A DNA stretch of 16,907 nucleotides, from positions 1-16,907 of the forward strand of contig CAMCYT010000031.1 of NCBI GenBank assembly GCA_945885485.1, in the 5' to 3' direction. The notes under the pieces are model-generated. The model was not told the origin of the DNA, ran no database searches, and saw nothing but the letters and a program-made list of their open reading frames with translations. The position numbers and the translations under genes are program-made. How positions within the stretch are numbered: position 1 is the first letter of the stretch; each line of letters starts with the position of its first letter. The stretch comes from Prosthecobacter debontii. Its GTDB lineage: Bacteria > Verrucomicrobiota > Verrucomicrobiia > Verrucomicrobiales > Akkermansiaceae. This document shows positions 8,453 through 15,487 of the stretch, piece by piece.

Positions 8453-9042
8453 TAGTCAAAGAAAATGAACCAGACGCCGGCAATCACCGCAGCCAATAAG
8501 CCAGCCGCAAACATAAACCGCACGATGGGGCGCCTATCCATCGTTTCCCACCACTGCGCCGCACCGCTTCCAATCACATTTAGCTCAAGTGGTTTTGGAA
8601 CCATCGTTAACTCTGCGAACTGAGGACCGGCGGCAAGATAGGAACTCCGCATCGCTGCAACAAATTCCTCAGGCCACGGCTCAGGCGTCAGAAAAACTCC
8701 CTGCCATCGGTCCGGCATACCCGCGAGCAATAACGCGAGGCGACCCCGCGCTGCAAGACGTCTATCCACAAGTGGTTCGTCCAGCACTCGCTCGGTCCAT
8801 TCACCGATCTCAGAAAGCATTTCCTCAATCGCCAATTTCCGTGCGGTGCTTTCCGGTTCATTCTCACGTCTTGCAGAAGCACGCCAGAGAATGCCACGTA
8901 CCAACTCCGAAACCAGCAAACGGTTACGGATATGCAACGCAGCGAGGTAAGCCTCAACTGCAGCGTATGCGTCCTCCCATACTTCCAACTCAGATTCACT
9001 GAGTGGCCTGAGTGATTCTATAGTTTGATTCGGTAAACCCAT
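8452..9042 (-). CDS. Small C-terminally anchored membrane protein between opgG and opgH (unknown)
   Basis: The protein has 196 residues, and I do not recognise a family. Residues 1-150 are acidic and probably helical. A Pro-rich link (PKPLEL, 149-154) leads to a tryptophan pair (QWWETMDRRP, 163-172). A single membrane helix (about 174-194) sits at the very C-terminus, so most of the protein should face the cytoplasm. It is enclosed by the glucan genes: its start lies inside the end of opgG (25-bp overlap) and its stop shares a base with the opgH start. Such packing points to a role with OpgH. The adjacent OpgH lacks the N-terminal cytoplasmic extension seen in E. coli, so this protein could supply a similar regulatory part as a separate subunit. 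That is inference; I see no direct similarity to the E. coli extension. No good ribosome site is visible. Confidence 0.8.
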   Translation of the reverse strand: MGLPNQTIESLRPLSESELEVWEDAYAAVEAYLAALHIRNRLLVSELVRGILWRASARRENEPESTARKLAIEEMLSEIGEWTERVLDEPLVDRRLAARGRLALLLAGMPDRWQGVFLTPEPWPEEFVAAMRSSYLAAGPQFAELTMVPKPLELNVIGSGAAQWWETMDRRPIVRFMFAAGLLAAVIAGVWFIFFD

Positions 9043-10574
9043 GTTTCGGTTAGAAAATCTTCTCCTCTTTTTAGTGAAGCCTTCAGATCAAGCACACCAA
9101 CATCGGAAAGTTTTCCGCCCTCTGTTGCGGGAAGGATCTGGAATGCCAGCCTGACACGGCCTTTCGAAATTGACTGAACCGCAACGCCTTGAATTTTGAC
9201 TTTTTCACCTGCTGCACCCGCCGCTTCGACTTTCGCCTCTGGCATCTTACCATCTTCACCAATGATTTTGTCTCCCTCGAATTCCACAATCATCGTTCGC
9301 TGTTCAGGCTGCCATTCATGCACACCCGTGCGGGTTGCAACCACGCGACCACCGTCATCAGACGGATCCTCTTCCATCGTCCAATGCTGACGATAGTTAA
9401 ACTCCAAACGATCTCCCGGTTTGGGGGATTTTTCAGGAACCCACATCGCCACAGTGTTGTCAGCGAGCTCATTTCCGGTTGGAATTTCCATCAGCATCAC
9501 GCTGCCAGATCCCCAATCAGAAGTTGGCTCAATCCACAACGAAGGACGGAGATCATACGCGGCCTCGCCATCTACATACGCACTGAATCGGCGATCACGC
9601 TGCAGCAGCCCGAAGCCATCGCATTTTTCCATACTGAAAAAACTGAATTCCAAGTTTCCGGTATCATTCGAAATAGGTCTCCAGATTCTCTCGCCGCTTC
9701 CCATACGGATTGCGAGACCATCGGAGTCATGCACTTCTGGACGGAAGTCATCGAATCTGCGCCGTGAGTTTTCACCGAACCAGAACATACTCGACATCGG
9801 AGCGATCCCGAGGCGTTTGACCTGTTTACGTGTGAAAAGCACTGCTTTCACATTCATGATGGTATCCTCACCGGGCTTGATCGTGAACTCATACGCACCC
9901 GAATAGGAAGGACCATCCAGTAAAGCATAGAAGGTAGCACGTTCATCTCCTTCTTGGGGTTTCTTTAGCCAGAACTCGCGGAACATAGGGAACTCCTCGG
10001 ACACACCTTCCGCGCCAGTATTGACTGCGATACCCCTTGCGGAAATTCCATAACGCTGACCTTTGCCAAGTGCCCGCCAGTAACTTGCTCCTTGAAATAC
10101 GACCAATTCATCAAACACCTCCGTGTTATTCAGCGGCGCGTGTAAGCGAAACCCTGCAAATCCCGCCTCGGAAGGCAGCTCCCCATGATTTTTTACCAAC
10201 GGACCGTAATTAAAAAACGCCTCGGAAAGTCTCACTCGTTGACGATGTGTATCGGTAAACTCATGTATGGCTACAGGCTCCAGAAAGAGATATCCTGGAT
10301 GAAAAAACATCGCGCGGAATGGTGACTTCGAATCACTCCAGAGCGCGCGCTTCGGTTCAAAGCGGATATCACGGTATTGATCATAAGTCAGTGACTTCAT
10401 CCAACCCGGGAGCGCTTCCTTATTCGGAGCATGATATTTTGCTTTGGCTAGATCCCGGGCACGGCTTTCAACCATAGCAAATTCCACGCCCTCTCGTTCC
10501 CAATTTTGGGCGACCACGAAATTTGATCCCAACACCAAGGACAATAACAAATTGCAGCATTTAGACACGCTCAC
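9018..10574 (-). CDS. opgG: Periplasmic glucan biosynthesis protein OpgG/OpgD (MdoG family)
   Basis: The protein has 518 residues, close to E. coli OpgG (511). A signal peptide (about 1-22, ending VVA before QNWE) exports it to the periplasm. Family landmarks run in order: LTYDQYRDIRFEPKRALW (62-79), FHPGYLF (91-97), GFAGFRLHAPLN (138-149), ELVVFQGASYWRALGKGQ (156-173), the acidic HDSDGLAI (282-289), ERIWRPISN (295-303), GFGLLQRDRRF (320-330), YDLRPSLWIEP (340-350), MEIPTGNE (362-369) and a C-terminal Ig-like domain ending TETWVYRIKL. Members include GH186 beta-1,2-glucanases, so a glucan-processing role is likely. OpgG or OpgD cannot be told apart with certainty; the partner opgH favours OpgG. 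The start is a GTG at 10574, with a second in-frame GTG at 10568. No ATG is available because the frame is closed just upstream. Confidence 0.94.
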   Translation of the reverse strand: MSVSKCCNLLLSLVLGSNFVVAQNWEREGVEFAMVESRARDLAKAKYHAPNKEALPGWMKSLTYDQYRDIRFEPKRALWSDSKSPFRAMFFHPGYLFLEPVAIHEFTDTHRQRVRLSEAFFNYGPLVKNHGELPSEAGFAGFRLHAPLNNTEVFDELVVFQGASYWRALGKGQRYGISARGIAVNTGAEGVSEEFPMFREFWLKKPQEGDERATFYALLDGPSYSGAYEFTIKPGEDTIMNVKAVLFTRKQVKRLGIAPMSSMFWFGENSRRRFDDFRPEVHDSDGLAIRMGSGERIWRPISNDTGNLEFSFFSMEKCDGFGLLQRDRRFSAYVDGEAAYDLRPSLWIEPTSDWGSGSVMLMEIPTGNELADNTVAMWVPEKSPKPGDRLEFNYRQHWTMEEDPSDDGGRVVATRTGVHEWQPEQRTMIVEFEGDKIIGEDGKMPEAKVEAAGAAGEKVKIQGVAVQSISKGRVRLAFQILPATEGGKLSDVGVLDLKASLKRGEDFLTETWVYRIKL

Positions 10575-10605
10575 ATTCTAAGCGGATTTCCAGTGAAAAA
10601 GTCAA
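10575..10605 (-). promoter_or_regulatory. Candidate sigma-70-like promoter of opgG
   Basis: On the minus strand, TTGACT (10600-10605) lies 19 bp before TAGAAT (10575-10580). The spacer is longer than the usual 17. A transcript from this box would begin around 10568, almost on the second GTG codon, implying a leaderless or near-leaderless message. Weak call. Confidence 0.3.
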
Positions 10606-10655
10606 GAGCGGCATCATATCCATTTGAGAGAAAACTCACTGACTGGAAATTAAGA

Positions 10656-10841
10656 AAGGAACCACGGATGAACGCGGATGGAACTAAGAACACCACATAA
10701 CTACTGTAGAATTGAGCCTAGAATAAAAGTTGGAGCGCAGTTTGAGTTGGACACAGAAATCTTTTATCCGCGTCCATTTGCCAGATATATTCTGATAATA
10801 CTGTCCGGTCATCTCCGCTTCGCTGCGATTGTGGTTCAAAC
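10656..10841. repeat. Dispersed ACCACGGATGAACGCGGAT-type repeat, copy 1
   Basis: GAACCACGGATGAACGCGGATGGA lies at about 10659-10682 in plus orientation. A related unit in inverse orientation (TTTATCCGCGTCCATTTG) lies at 10763-10780, with GGACACAGAAAT just before it at 10749-10760 and GTGGTTCAAA at 10831-10840. The same motifs recur at 15294-15375. This is the main content of the divergent opgG-gmk intergenic region; no gene is supported inside it. Confidence 0.55.
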
Positions 10842-10869
10842 TCTTCCTGATCCTTGGTTTCCCTAAATT

Positions 10870-10897
10870 TTGAAAATTGAAATTTGAAATTTGAAAA
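10870..10897. repeat. Four-unit 7-bp tandem repeat (TTGAAAW) before gmk
   Basis: Four consecutive units TTGAAAA, TTGAAAT, TTGAAAT, TTGAAAA fill 28 bp with an exact 7-bp period, ending 19 bp before the chosen gmk start. It is very AT-rich and lies where the gmk promoter should be. A spurious in-frame TTG start falls within it. Confidence 0.7.
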
Positions 10898-10916
10898 TTC
10901 CGTGCAGTTTAGACAC

Positions 10917-11513
10917 ATGTCGCAACGGACGGGAATATTATTAGTGGTGTCAGGACCATCGGGATCTGGGAAAACGACCTTGTGCAGGCGTTTGGCGTGC
11001 GAGAACGAGGCTCATTACTCGATCTCCTGCACCACCCGCTTACCACGCCCCGGCGAAACCAACGGCACGGACTACCATTTCCTGAGCCGCGAACAATTCC
11101 TTTCAAAACGCGAGAACGACGAATTCCTAGAAAGCGCCGAGGTCCACGGCAATCTCTACGGCACGCTGCGCTCTGAGGTGATTCAATACCTCCAGAGCGG
11201 CCAAGACGTGGTGATGGATCTCGATGTCCAAGGCGCCGAGCTTGTCAGGAAATGCGAAGACGCATCGATCCGCTGCGCATTGGTCGATCTCTTCGTCATG
11301 CTCGCTGACGAACAAGAACTCCTGAAACGCCTCTCCGGTCGAGGCACCGACTCAGCCGAAGTCATCGCGCTGCGCATGAAAAACGCCATCGAAGAAACCC
11401 GCCACTGGCCGGAATATACCTACCGCCTGCTTTCGGGAACTCAGGAAGAAGACTACACCCGCTTCAAATCCCTCATTATTGCCGAGCGACTTAGGGTGAG
11501 CAGGATCTCGTAA
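10917..11513 (+). CDS. gmk: Guanylate kinase
   Basis: This enzyme phosphorylates GMP to GDP with ATP in the cytoplasm, an essential step in purine nucleotide supply. From the ATG at 10917 it has 198 residues, near the usual 190-210. The P-loop GPSGSGKTT lies at about residues 13-21. It is followed by the GMP-binding stretch TTRLPRPGETNGTDYHF (about 40-56), AEVHGNLYGT (about 74-83), GQDVVMDLDVQGA (about 95-107) and the lid-type RLSGRGTDS (about 138-146). The C-terminus ends with the usual AERLR helix. An earlier in-frame TTG at 10884 is rejected because it lies inside an AT-rich tandem repeat and would add 11 residues outside the family core. No ribosome site is visible. The gene is alone on the plus strand, divergent from opgG and convergent with the next gene. 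Confidence 0.96.
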   Translation: MSQRTGILLVVSGPSGSGKTTLCRRLACENEAHYSISCTTRLPRPGETNGTDYHFLSREQFLSKRENDEFLESAEVHGNLYGTLRSEVIQYLQSGQDVVMDLDVQGAELVRKCEDASIRCALVDLFVMLADEQELLKRLSGRGTDSAEVIALRMKNAIEETRHWPEYTYRLLSGTQEEDYTRFKSLIIAERLRVSRIS

Positions 11514-11545
11514 CTCTAAAAGAACCATGCACGGTCCAACAACTA

Positions 11546-12583
11546 TCAACCAGCATTAAGGTATTTCAAAAACCACTCCGCCATCGTCGCGTAGAGCGGA
11601 TAATCGGTGATGAGGATATTGTTGTGACCCGCCTCAGGCACGACCAACCACTGCTTTTTCAAATCACTCGGAAACGAATGATACAGCTTTTTACCAGAGG
11701 CAACTGGAATAGTTTGATCCGACTCACCATGAATCACCAACGTCGGGATCTTTATCCTCAGTGCTTTTTTCGCGGTGTTGATTTCTGAGACTTTAACTCC
11801 CGTTTTCCATGCGAACACGTGATCCACCGATCCGCTCACTGCAGTTCCAACCGCATCACCCAGCAATTTGCTAGTCTGCCCGTTCACCACGGTTTCCAAT
11901 TTGTCAAAAGACGACACCACCACCATCGCTTGAAATGGCGACTCAGCTAAAGCAGCCACTCGCACCGCATACGCCCCACCCATCGACTGACCCAACATCA
12001 TGCATGGATCTTGAGCGAAAATATATTTCTCGGAGGCTTCACGAAAACATTTCAAAACCATCGGAGCTTCAAGCACGCCGTAAGTTGTGAACTGATTCTT
12101 ATTCTCGCCGTGCCCTGGTAGATCCGGAATGATGCATCGAAACCCCACCGCGCAGAACCGTTCCGCGACCGCTAGATAATCCTCCTTCATCCCCGTCCGG
12201 CCGTGAAGAATCAGCAAAGTCCCAATGATCTCTCCAGAAGGCACCAGAGTCATTTTCTTTTCTAACAATTGCCCGCGAATGGTTTCGCCTTTCTTGGAAA
12301 AGGTGAGCATCGGCTTCGGAGTACAAACCAAGCACGGCATTCCATCCGACGATTCAAATTTCTCAACCGTGAATCCCGCCTGCGACGTTTCCTCAAAAAA
12401 CACCTGACACTCCGCACTCACCGGCCTGCGCGCTGGTGATGCAATCTCACTCGCACACCACCAAACAATCACCGCAAAGATGATTACAGCGATAAGCAAC
12501 AGCCAGATCCCAAGCCTTATCAAAAGCCTTTTTAACGGAAACGGAATACGCGTAGGAGTTGGGATTTCGATTTCCGAATGCAC
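11546..12583 (-). CDS. Membrane-anchored alpha/beta hydrolase
   Basis: The protein has 345 residues. An N-terminal membrane helix (about 23-41) is followed by an alpha/beta-hydrolase domain, probably facing the periplasm. The oxyanion-loop motif LLILHGRTG lies at 123-131, and DLPGHGENK (154-162) is typical of serine esterases and lipases. The nucleophile elbow GQSMGG puts the serine at 200. Asp289 in HGESDQTIP and His320 in EAGHNNI complete the triad. Residues 60-115 lie before the core and have no known domain. The start is a GTG at 12583; no ATG is close in frame. Its stop is 32 bp from the gmk stop on the other strand, with no clear terminator between. It lies 73 bp downstream of the membrane/spermidine synthase-like gene and could be co-transcribed with it. 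The substrate cannot be told from sequence. Confidence 0.88.
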   Translation of the reverse strand: MHSEIEIPTPTRIPFPLKRLLIRLGIWLLLIAVIIFAVIVWWCASEIASPARRPVSAECQVFFEETSQAGFTVEKFESSDGMPCLVCTPKPMLTFSKKGETIRGQLLEKKMTLVPSGEIIGTLLILHGRTGMKEDYLAVAERFCAVGFRCIIPDLPGHGENKNQFTTYGVLEAPMVLKCFREASEKYIFAQDPCMMLGQSMGGAYAVRVAALAESPFQAMVVVSSFDKLETVVNGQTSKLLGDAVGTAVSGSVDHVFAWKTGVKVSEINTAKKALRIKIPTLVIHGESDQTIPVASGKKLYHSFPSDLKKQWLVVPEAGHNNILITDYPLYATMAEWFLKYLNAG

Positions 12584-12656
12584 GCTTCAGAAACAATCAG
12601 TTCCGCATCACGATGCCAAGCCGGATCGGGCCGCCTTCCGCACTCAATTCATCATC

Positions 12657-15194
12657 CTACTTATCCTCCCCAGTATCTCTGGGCTGATCCAGCCACTCTT
12701 TCACGAATAGATTCCAATTCTTCTGGGTCTCCTCATTGTTGCCGAACTCAGCCCACAACTTAGCCTCTTGATACGCGCTACCTGCTAAAGGTAACCGCCG
12801 ATTGGCTGGTGTGCGATTCACGAGTAAAGGATCTTCGTCTGGAGGGCAATTTTTCTGCACGTCTTTGATGAACTTGAGAATGTATGGCCCCACAAACCAA
12901 GGCATCTCATCCTTACCTTGATTCCGATAATACTTTGGGGCCATGTATTCGATCACCGGCTTGTCATCCGTATTGACCGGATATCCCGCGAACAATTCCT
13001 TCGATGCCGTCAAGTTTCCGCCATAGTATAACAAAGCCGTCTGCGGGTTGAGTGTCTGATAAATATCTTCACGACCATTCCCATCGATAAAACGCTGCTT
13101 TGTTTGATTATCGTCAATGTCGCATGCTGCGAGTGGCGTTTCATCATAGTGACCCACGAAGGCAACCACCTCATTGAAAGGCGCAAAATCGCAGCGCAAA
13201 ATCGAAACGCGATCGAACACCTCCAGCATGGTTCGCCCGATCACATGAAATTCAAAATCCGTCACCTGATAGACAGGCACCCATTGAACAAAAATCCCGC
13301 CCGGCTTGAGTCTCTCCTTCACGCCTTCGAAATGCTCAGTCGTATACAAGCTACCGGCACCGGAATGGTAGGGAACAAATAAATCTGCATCGATGATATC
13401 GAACTTCTCTTTCGTCGCCATCAGGTAGTGGCGACCATCTTCTGTTAGAACTGTAGAGCGAGGGTCGGCAAAAAGACCGCTGGTAAGGTCAACCCCATCC
13501 ACATTGGTCATGAACTCTTTGGAGGCAGCAATGACGTTAGGTGAAAGCTCGCAGGTAACCACCCGCTCCACTTGAGGAAATCGATCGGATAACGCAGCAC
13601 CTGCAGTGATGCCGGTTCCCATTCCTAGGAAAAAAACCGACTTCGCATCGGGTTTGAGCATCAGCGGAATTTCGGCCTGACAAGCTTGCCTGACGCGACC
13701 ATTCGTGGAACCCAAACCGTAATCGGAATTGATTTTGATGGATAGCCCATCGTTGCCGCGAACCACCGAAACCGTGCAATCGCTCCCCTCCCATACTTTG
13801 ATGGTCACTTCATCTTTGCGCATCTCAAGCACACCGGTCACTGGCAGTTGTGACGGGTTGAGTCCTGTGAACAACAAAACCAACCCCACGCCGCTGATAC
13901 ACTTCACCGAGATTCCCACGCGACCACGCACCGATGGCATCCCTATTGCCATCAGAAAATAGATGACGCCCATGATCTGCATCGAGCGCCACAAGCCGAA
14001 GTGTTCAAGTAAAAGAAACGCGCAGATAAGCGAACCGAGAATAGCGCCAAGGGTATTGATTGTCGCAAGGCGACCCAAACTCCTTCCGGGCGAGGTCGCA
14101 TACTGCTCCTCGGTTTTCATCAGATAAGGAAAAACCGCACCCAACACCAAGGCCGGCAGACCGATGGTCAGCACGCATTTCTTGAAAATCAAAAACACGA
14201 ATTCTAGCCAAGTCGCCTTGACCGCTTGAAACTGGAATGAATCGGTCACGTTCATGAAAACATTTGGCGTCAGAGCGATAGCGATTCCACTAAGTCCGAG
14301 CAGCGCCGCGAGCACCGTGTTCGGTGACCACTTCCGCCGTGCGAGCACATAACTTATCAAGGATCCGCCAGCAAGACAGGACAGCACCATCACAAGAATC
14401 GCAGCATAAGTGTATACTGAATTTTCCAGCACCAACGAAAACATCCGCGTCCACAGCACCTCAAGCGCCAGCACCCCAAAACCTGACATAAAACAAATGA
14501 CCGTCAGCGCAAATCTATCCTTATCGAACTTCTTGCATTTCACTGAAGCCGTCACAGCAACGAATGATTCTTCCTCAACGACACGCAAGGCCGATGCCGA
14601 TCGTGAAACTAGAAATGCCAAAACCGCCAGAATCAACGTGATTCCCATCGCAATGAAACAAGTCGCTTGAAAACCGAACCAAAGCGGCATGAAAAACCCT
14701 GCCATTAATGCACCAAGAGTCGCGCCCAGCGTATTGATTCCATAGAGCAAAGCCGAGGTCGACCCGAACCGGGACGGATTCCGAATGACATATTGCCCAA
14801 CCACCGGAATCGTCCCACCCATGCAAAATGCAGGTGGAAAAATGAGCACCGCCGCCAACAGAAATTTGATCAGCAGAAGCCATGCGCCAGAATGTACACT
14901 TTGGTAAACCTCTGGGTAAATGACGTGGTAGCCCTTCATCACCACAAAGTAGAGCAGCGCCGTGATCGCGATTCCCAGTTCCAAACGCGCATAGATACGC
15001 ATGGGATTCCTGCCTTGGGTGGAACGTCTTCCCCAGAACCAACTACCAACCGCCAAACCCGCAAAGAAAGCCGCCAACGTCGCCCCAGCTGCATGCGATG
15101 TATTTCCAAACAACAGCCCCAACTGCTTCATCCACAAGATCTGATAGATCAGCGCAGAAAACCCTGAGAGAAAAACAAGAAGGAAGATGATCAT
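12657..15194 (-). CDS. Fused multi-pass membrane / spermidine synthase-like protein
   Basis: From the ATG at 15194 the protein has 845 residues; a GTG at 15230 would add 12. I prefer the ATG because the family N-terminus starts close to FLSGFSALIYQILWMKQLG (about 8-26). Residues 1-455 hold roughly a dozen membrane helices in two halves, each starting with an SGF...LEVLW- or SGF...IYQILW-type motif, which suggests an internal duplication. After about residue 465 comes a cytoplasmic domain of the spermidine synthase/methyltransferase fold: nucleotide loop GMGTGIT (524-530), acidic Glu549 in CELSP, EDGRHYLM (585-592), DIIDADLF (599-606) and LYTTEHFEGVKERLKPGGIF (616-635). Such fusions are common in environmental bacteria, and few have a proven reaction. 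Polyamine aminopropyl transfer is possible but unproven. No ribosome site is visible. Confidence 0.88.
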   Translation of the reverse strand: MIIFLLVFLSGFSALIYQILWMKQLGLLFGNTSHAAGATLAAFFAGLAVGSWFWGRRSTQGRNPMRIYARLELGIAITALLYFVVMKGYHVIYPEVYQSVHSGAWLLLIKFLLAAVLIFPPAFCMGGTIPVVGQYVIRNPSRFGSTSALLYGINTLGATLGALMAGFFMPLWFGFQATCFIAMGITLILAVLAFLVSRSASALRVVEEESFVAVTASVKCKKFDKDRFALTVICFMSGFGVLALEVLWTRMFSLVLENSVYTYAAILVMVLSCLAGGSLISYVLARRKWSPNTVLAALLGLSGIAIALTPNVFMNVTDSFQFQAVKATWLEFVFLIFKKCVLTIGLPALVLGAVFPYLMKTEEQYATSPGRSLGRLATINTLGAILGSLICAFLLLEHFGLWRSMQIMGVIYFLMAIGMPSVRGRVGISVKCISGVGLVLLFTGLNPSQLPVTGVLEMRKDEVTIKVWEGSDCTVSVVRGNDGLSIKINSDYGLGSTNGRVRQACQAEIPLMLKPDAKSVFFLGMGTGITAGAALSDRFPQVERVVTCELSPNVIAASKEFMTNVDGVDLTSGLFADPRSTVLTEDGRHYLMATKEKFDIIDADLFVPYHSGAGSLYTTEHFEGVKERLKPGGIFVQWVPVYQVTDFEFHVIGRTMLEVFDRVSILRCDFAPFNEVVAFVGHYDETPLAACDIDDNQTKQRFIDGNGREDIYQTLNPQTALLYYGGNLTASKELFAGYPVNTDDKPVIEYMAPKYYRNQGKDEMPWFVGPYILKFIKDVQKNCPPDEDPLLVNRTPANRRLPLAGSAYQEAKLWAEFGNNEETQKNWNLFVKEWLDQPRDTGEDK

Positions 15195-15293
15195 GGAAAT
15201 AGGCCCGACCCAAAAATTAGCCGAAGCCACACACTAGGAACCCCAACCCAGAAATCAACCTAGATGACAAAATGAACTACAATCAGAGTGAAG

Positions 15294-15376
15294 CGGACAC
15301 AGAGGAACACGAAAATTAAACCTCTTTAGAAACTCATTCATTATCTGTGTTTATCTGCGTCCATCTGTGGTTCAAT
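15294..15376. repeat. Dispersed ACCACAGATGGACGCAGAT-type repeat, copy 2
   Basis: On the minus strand GAACCACAGATGGACGCAGATAAACACAGATAA runs through about 15344-15376. GGACACAGAGGAACACGAAAATT lies in inverse arrangement at 15295-15317. These match the motifs at 10656-10841 with a few changes. The region 15231-15428 holds this repeat and no gene that I can support. Confidence 0.6.
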
Positions 15377-15428
15377 TTCTCTTTTTTGGATAACACCTAC
15401 GCTCGACCTAGCCGGGCGACCCTACCCC

Positions 15429-15466
15429 AAAAAAAACGGCAGCCCCCGATATCGGAAAGCTGCCGT
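15429..15466 (-). terminator. Intrinsic terminator of the RRM protein gene
   Basis: Read on the minus strand, an 8-bp stem ACGGCAGC/GCTGCCGT (arms 15459-15466 and 15436-15443) is followed directly by a run of eight T (15436 to 15429). The 15-base loop contains the self-complementary CCGATATCGG, which can lengthen the hairpin. It lies about 20 bp after the stop of the RNA-binding protein gene. Confidence 0.92.
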
Positions 15467-15487
15467 GGAATATTTTATTAAGTGAAA

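Noticed and set aside
9189..9767. 192-codon plus-strand frame antisense to opgG
   Set aside because: The opposite strand encodes a full-length, motif-complete OpgG; the antisense translation shows no domain.
10884..10916. Longer gmk version starting at TTG 10884
   Set aside because: The extra residues come from the 7-bp tandem repeat and lie outside the guanylate kinase core; ATG 10917 gives the normal length.
11514..11545. Possible shared terminator between the convergent gmk and hydrolase genes
   Set aside because: No stem followed by a T run on either strand in the 32 bp between the stops.
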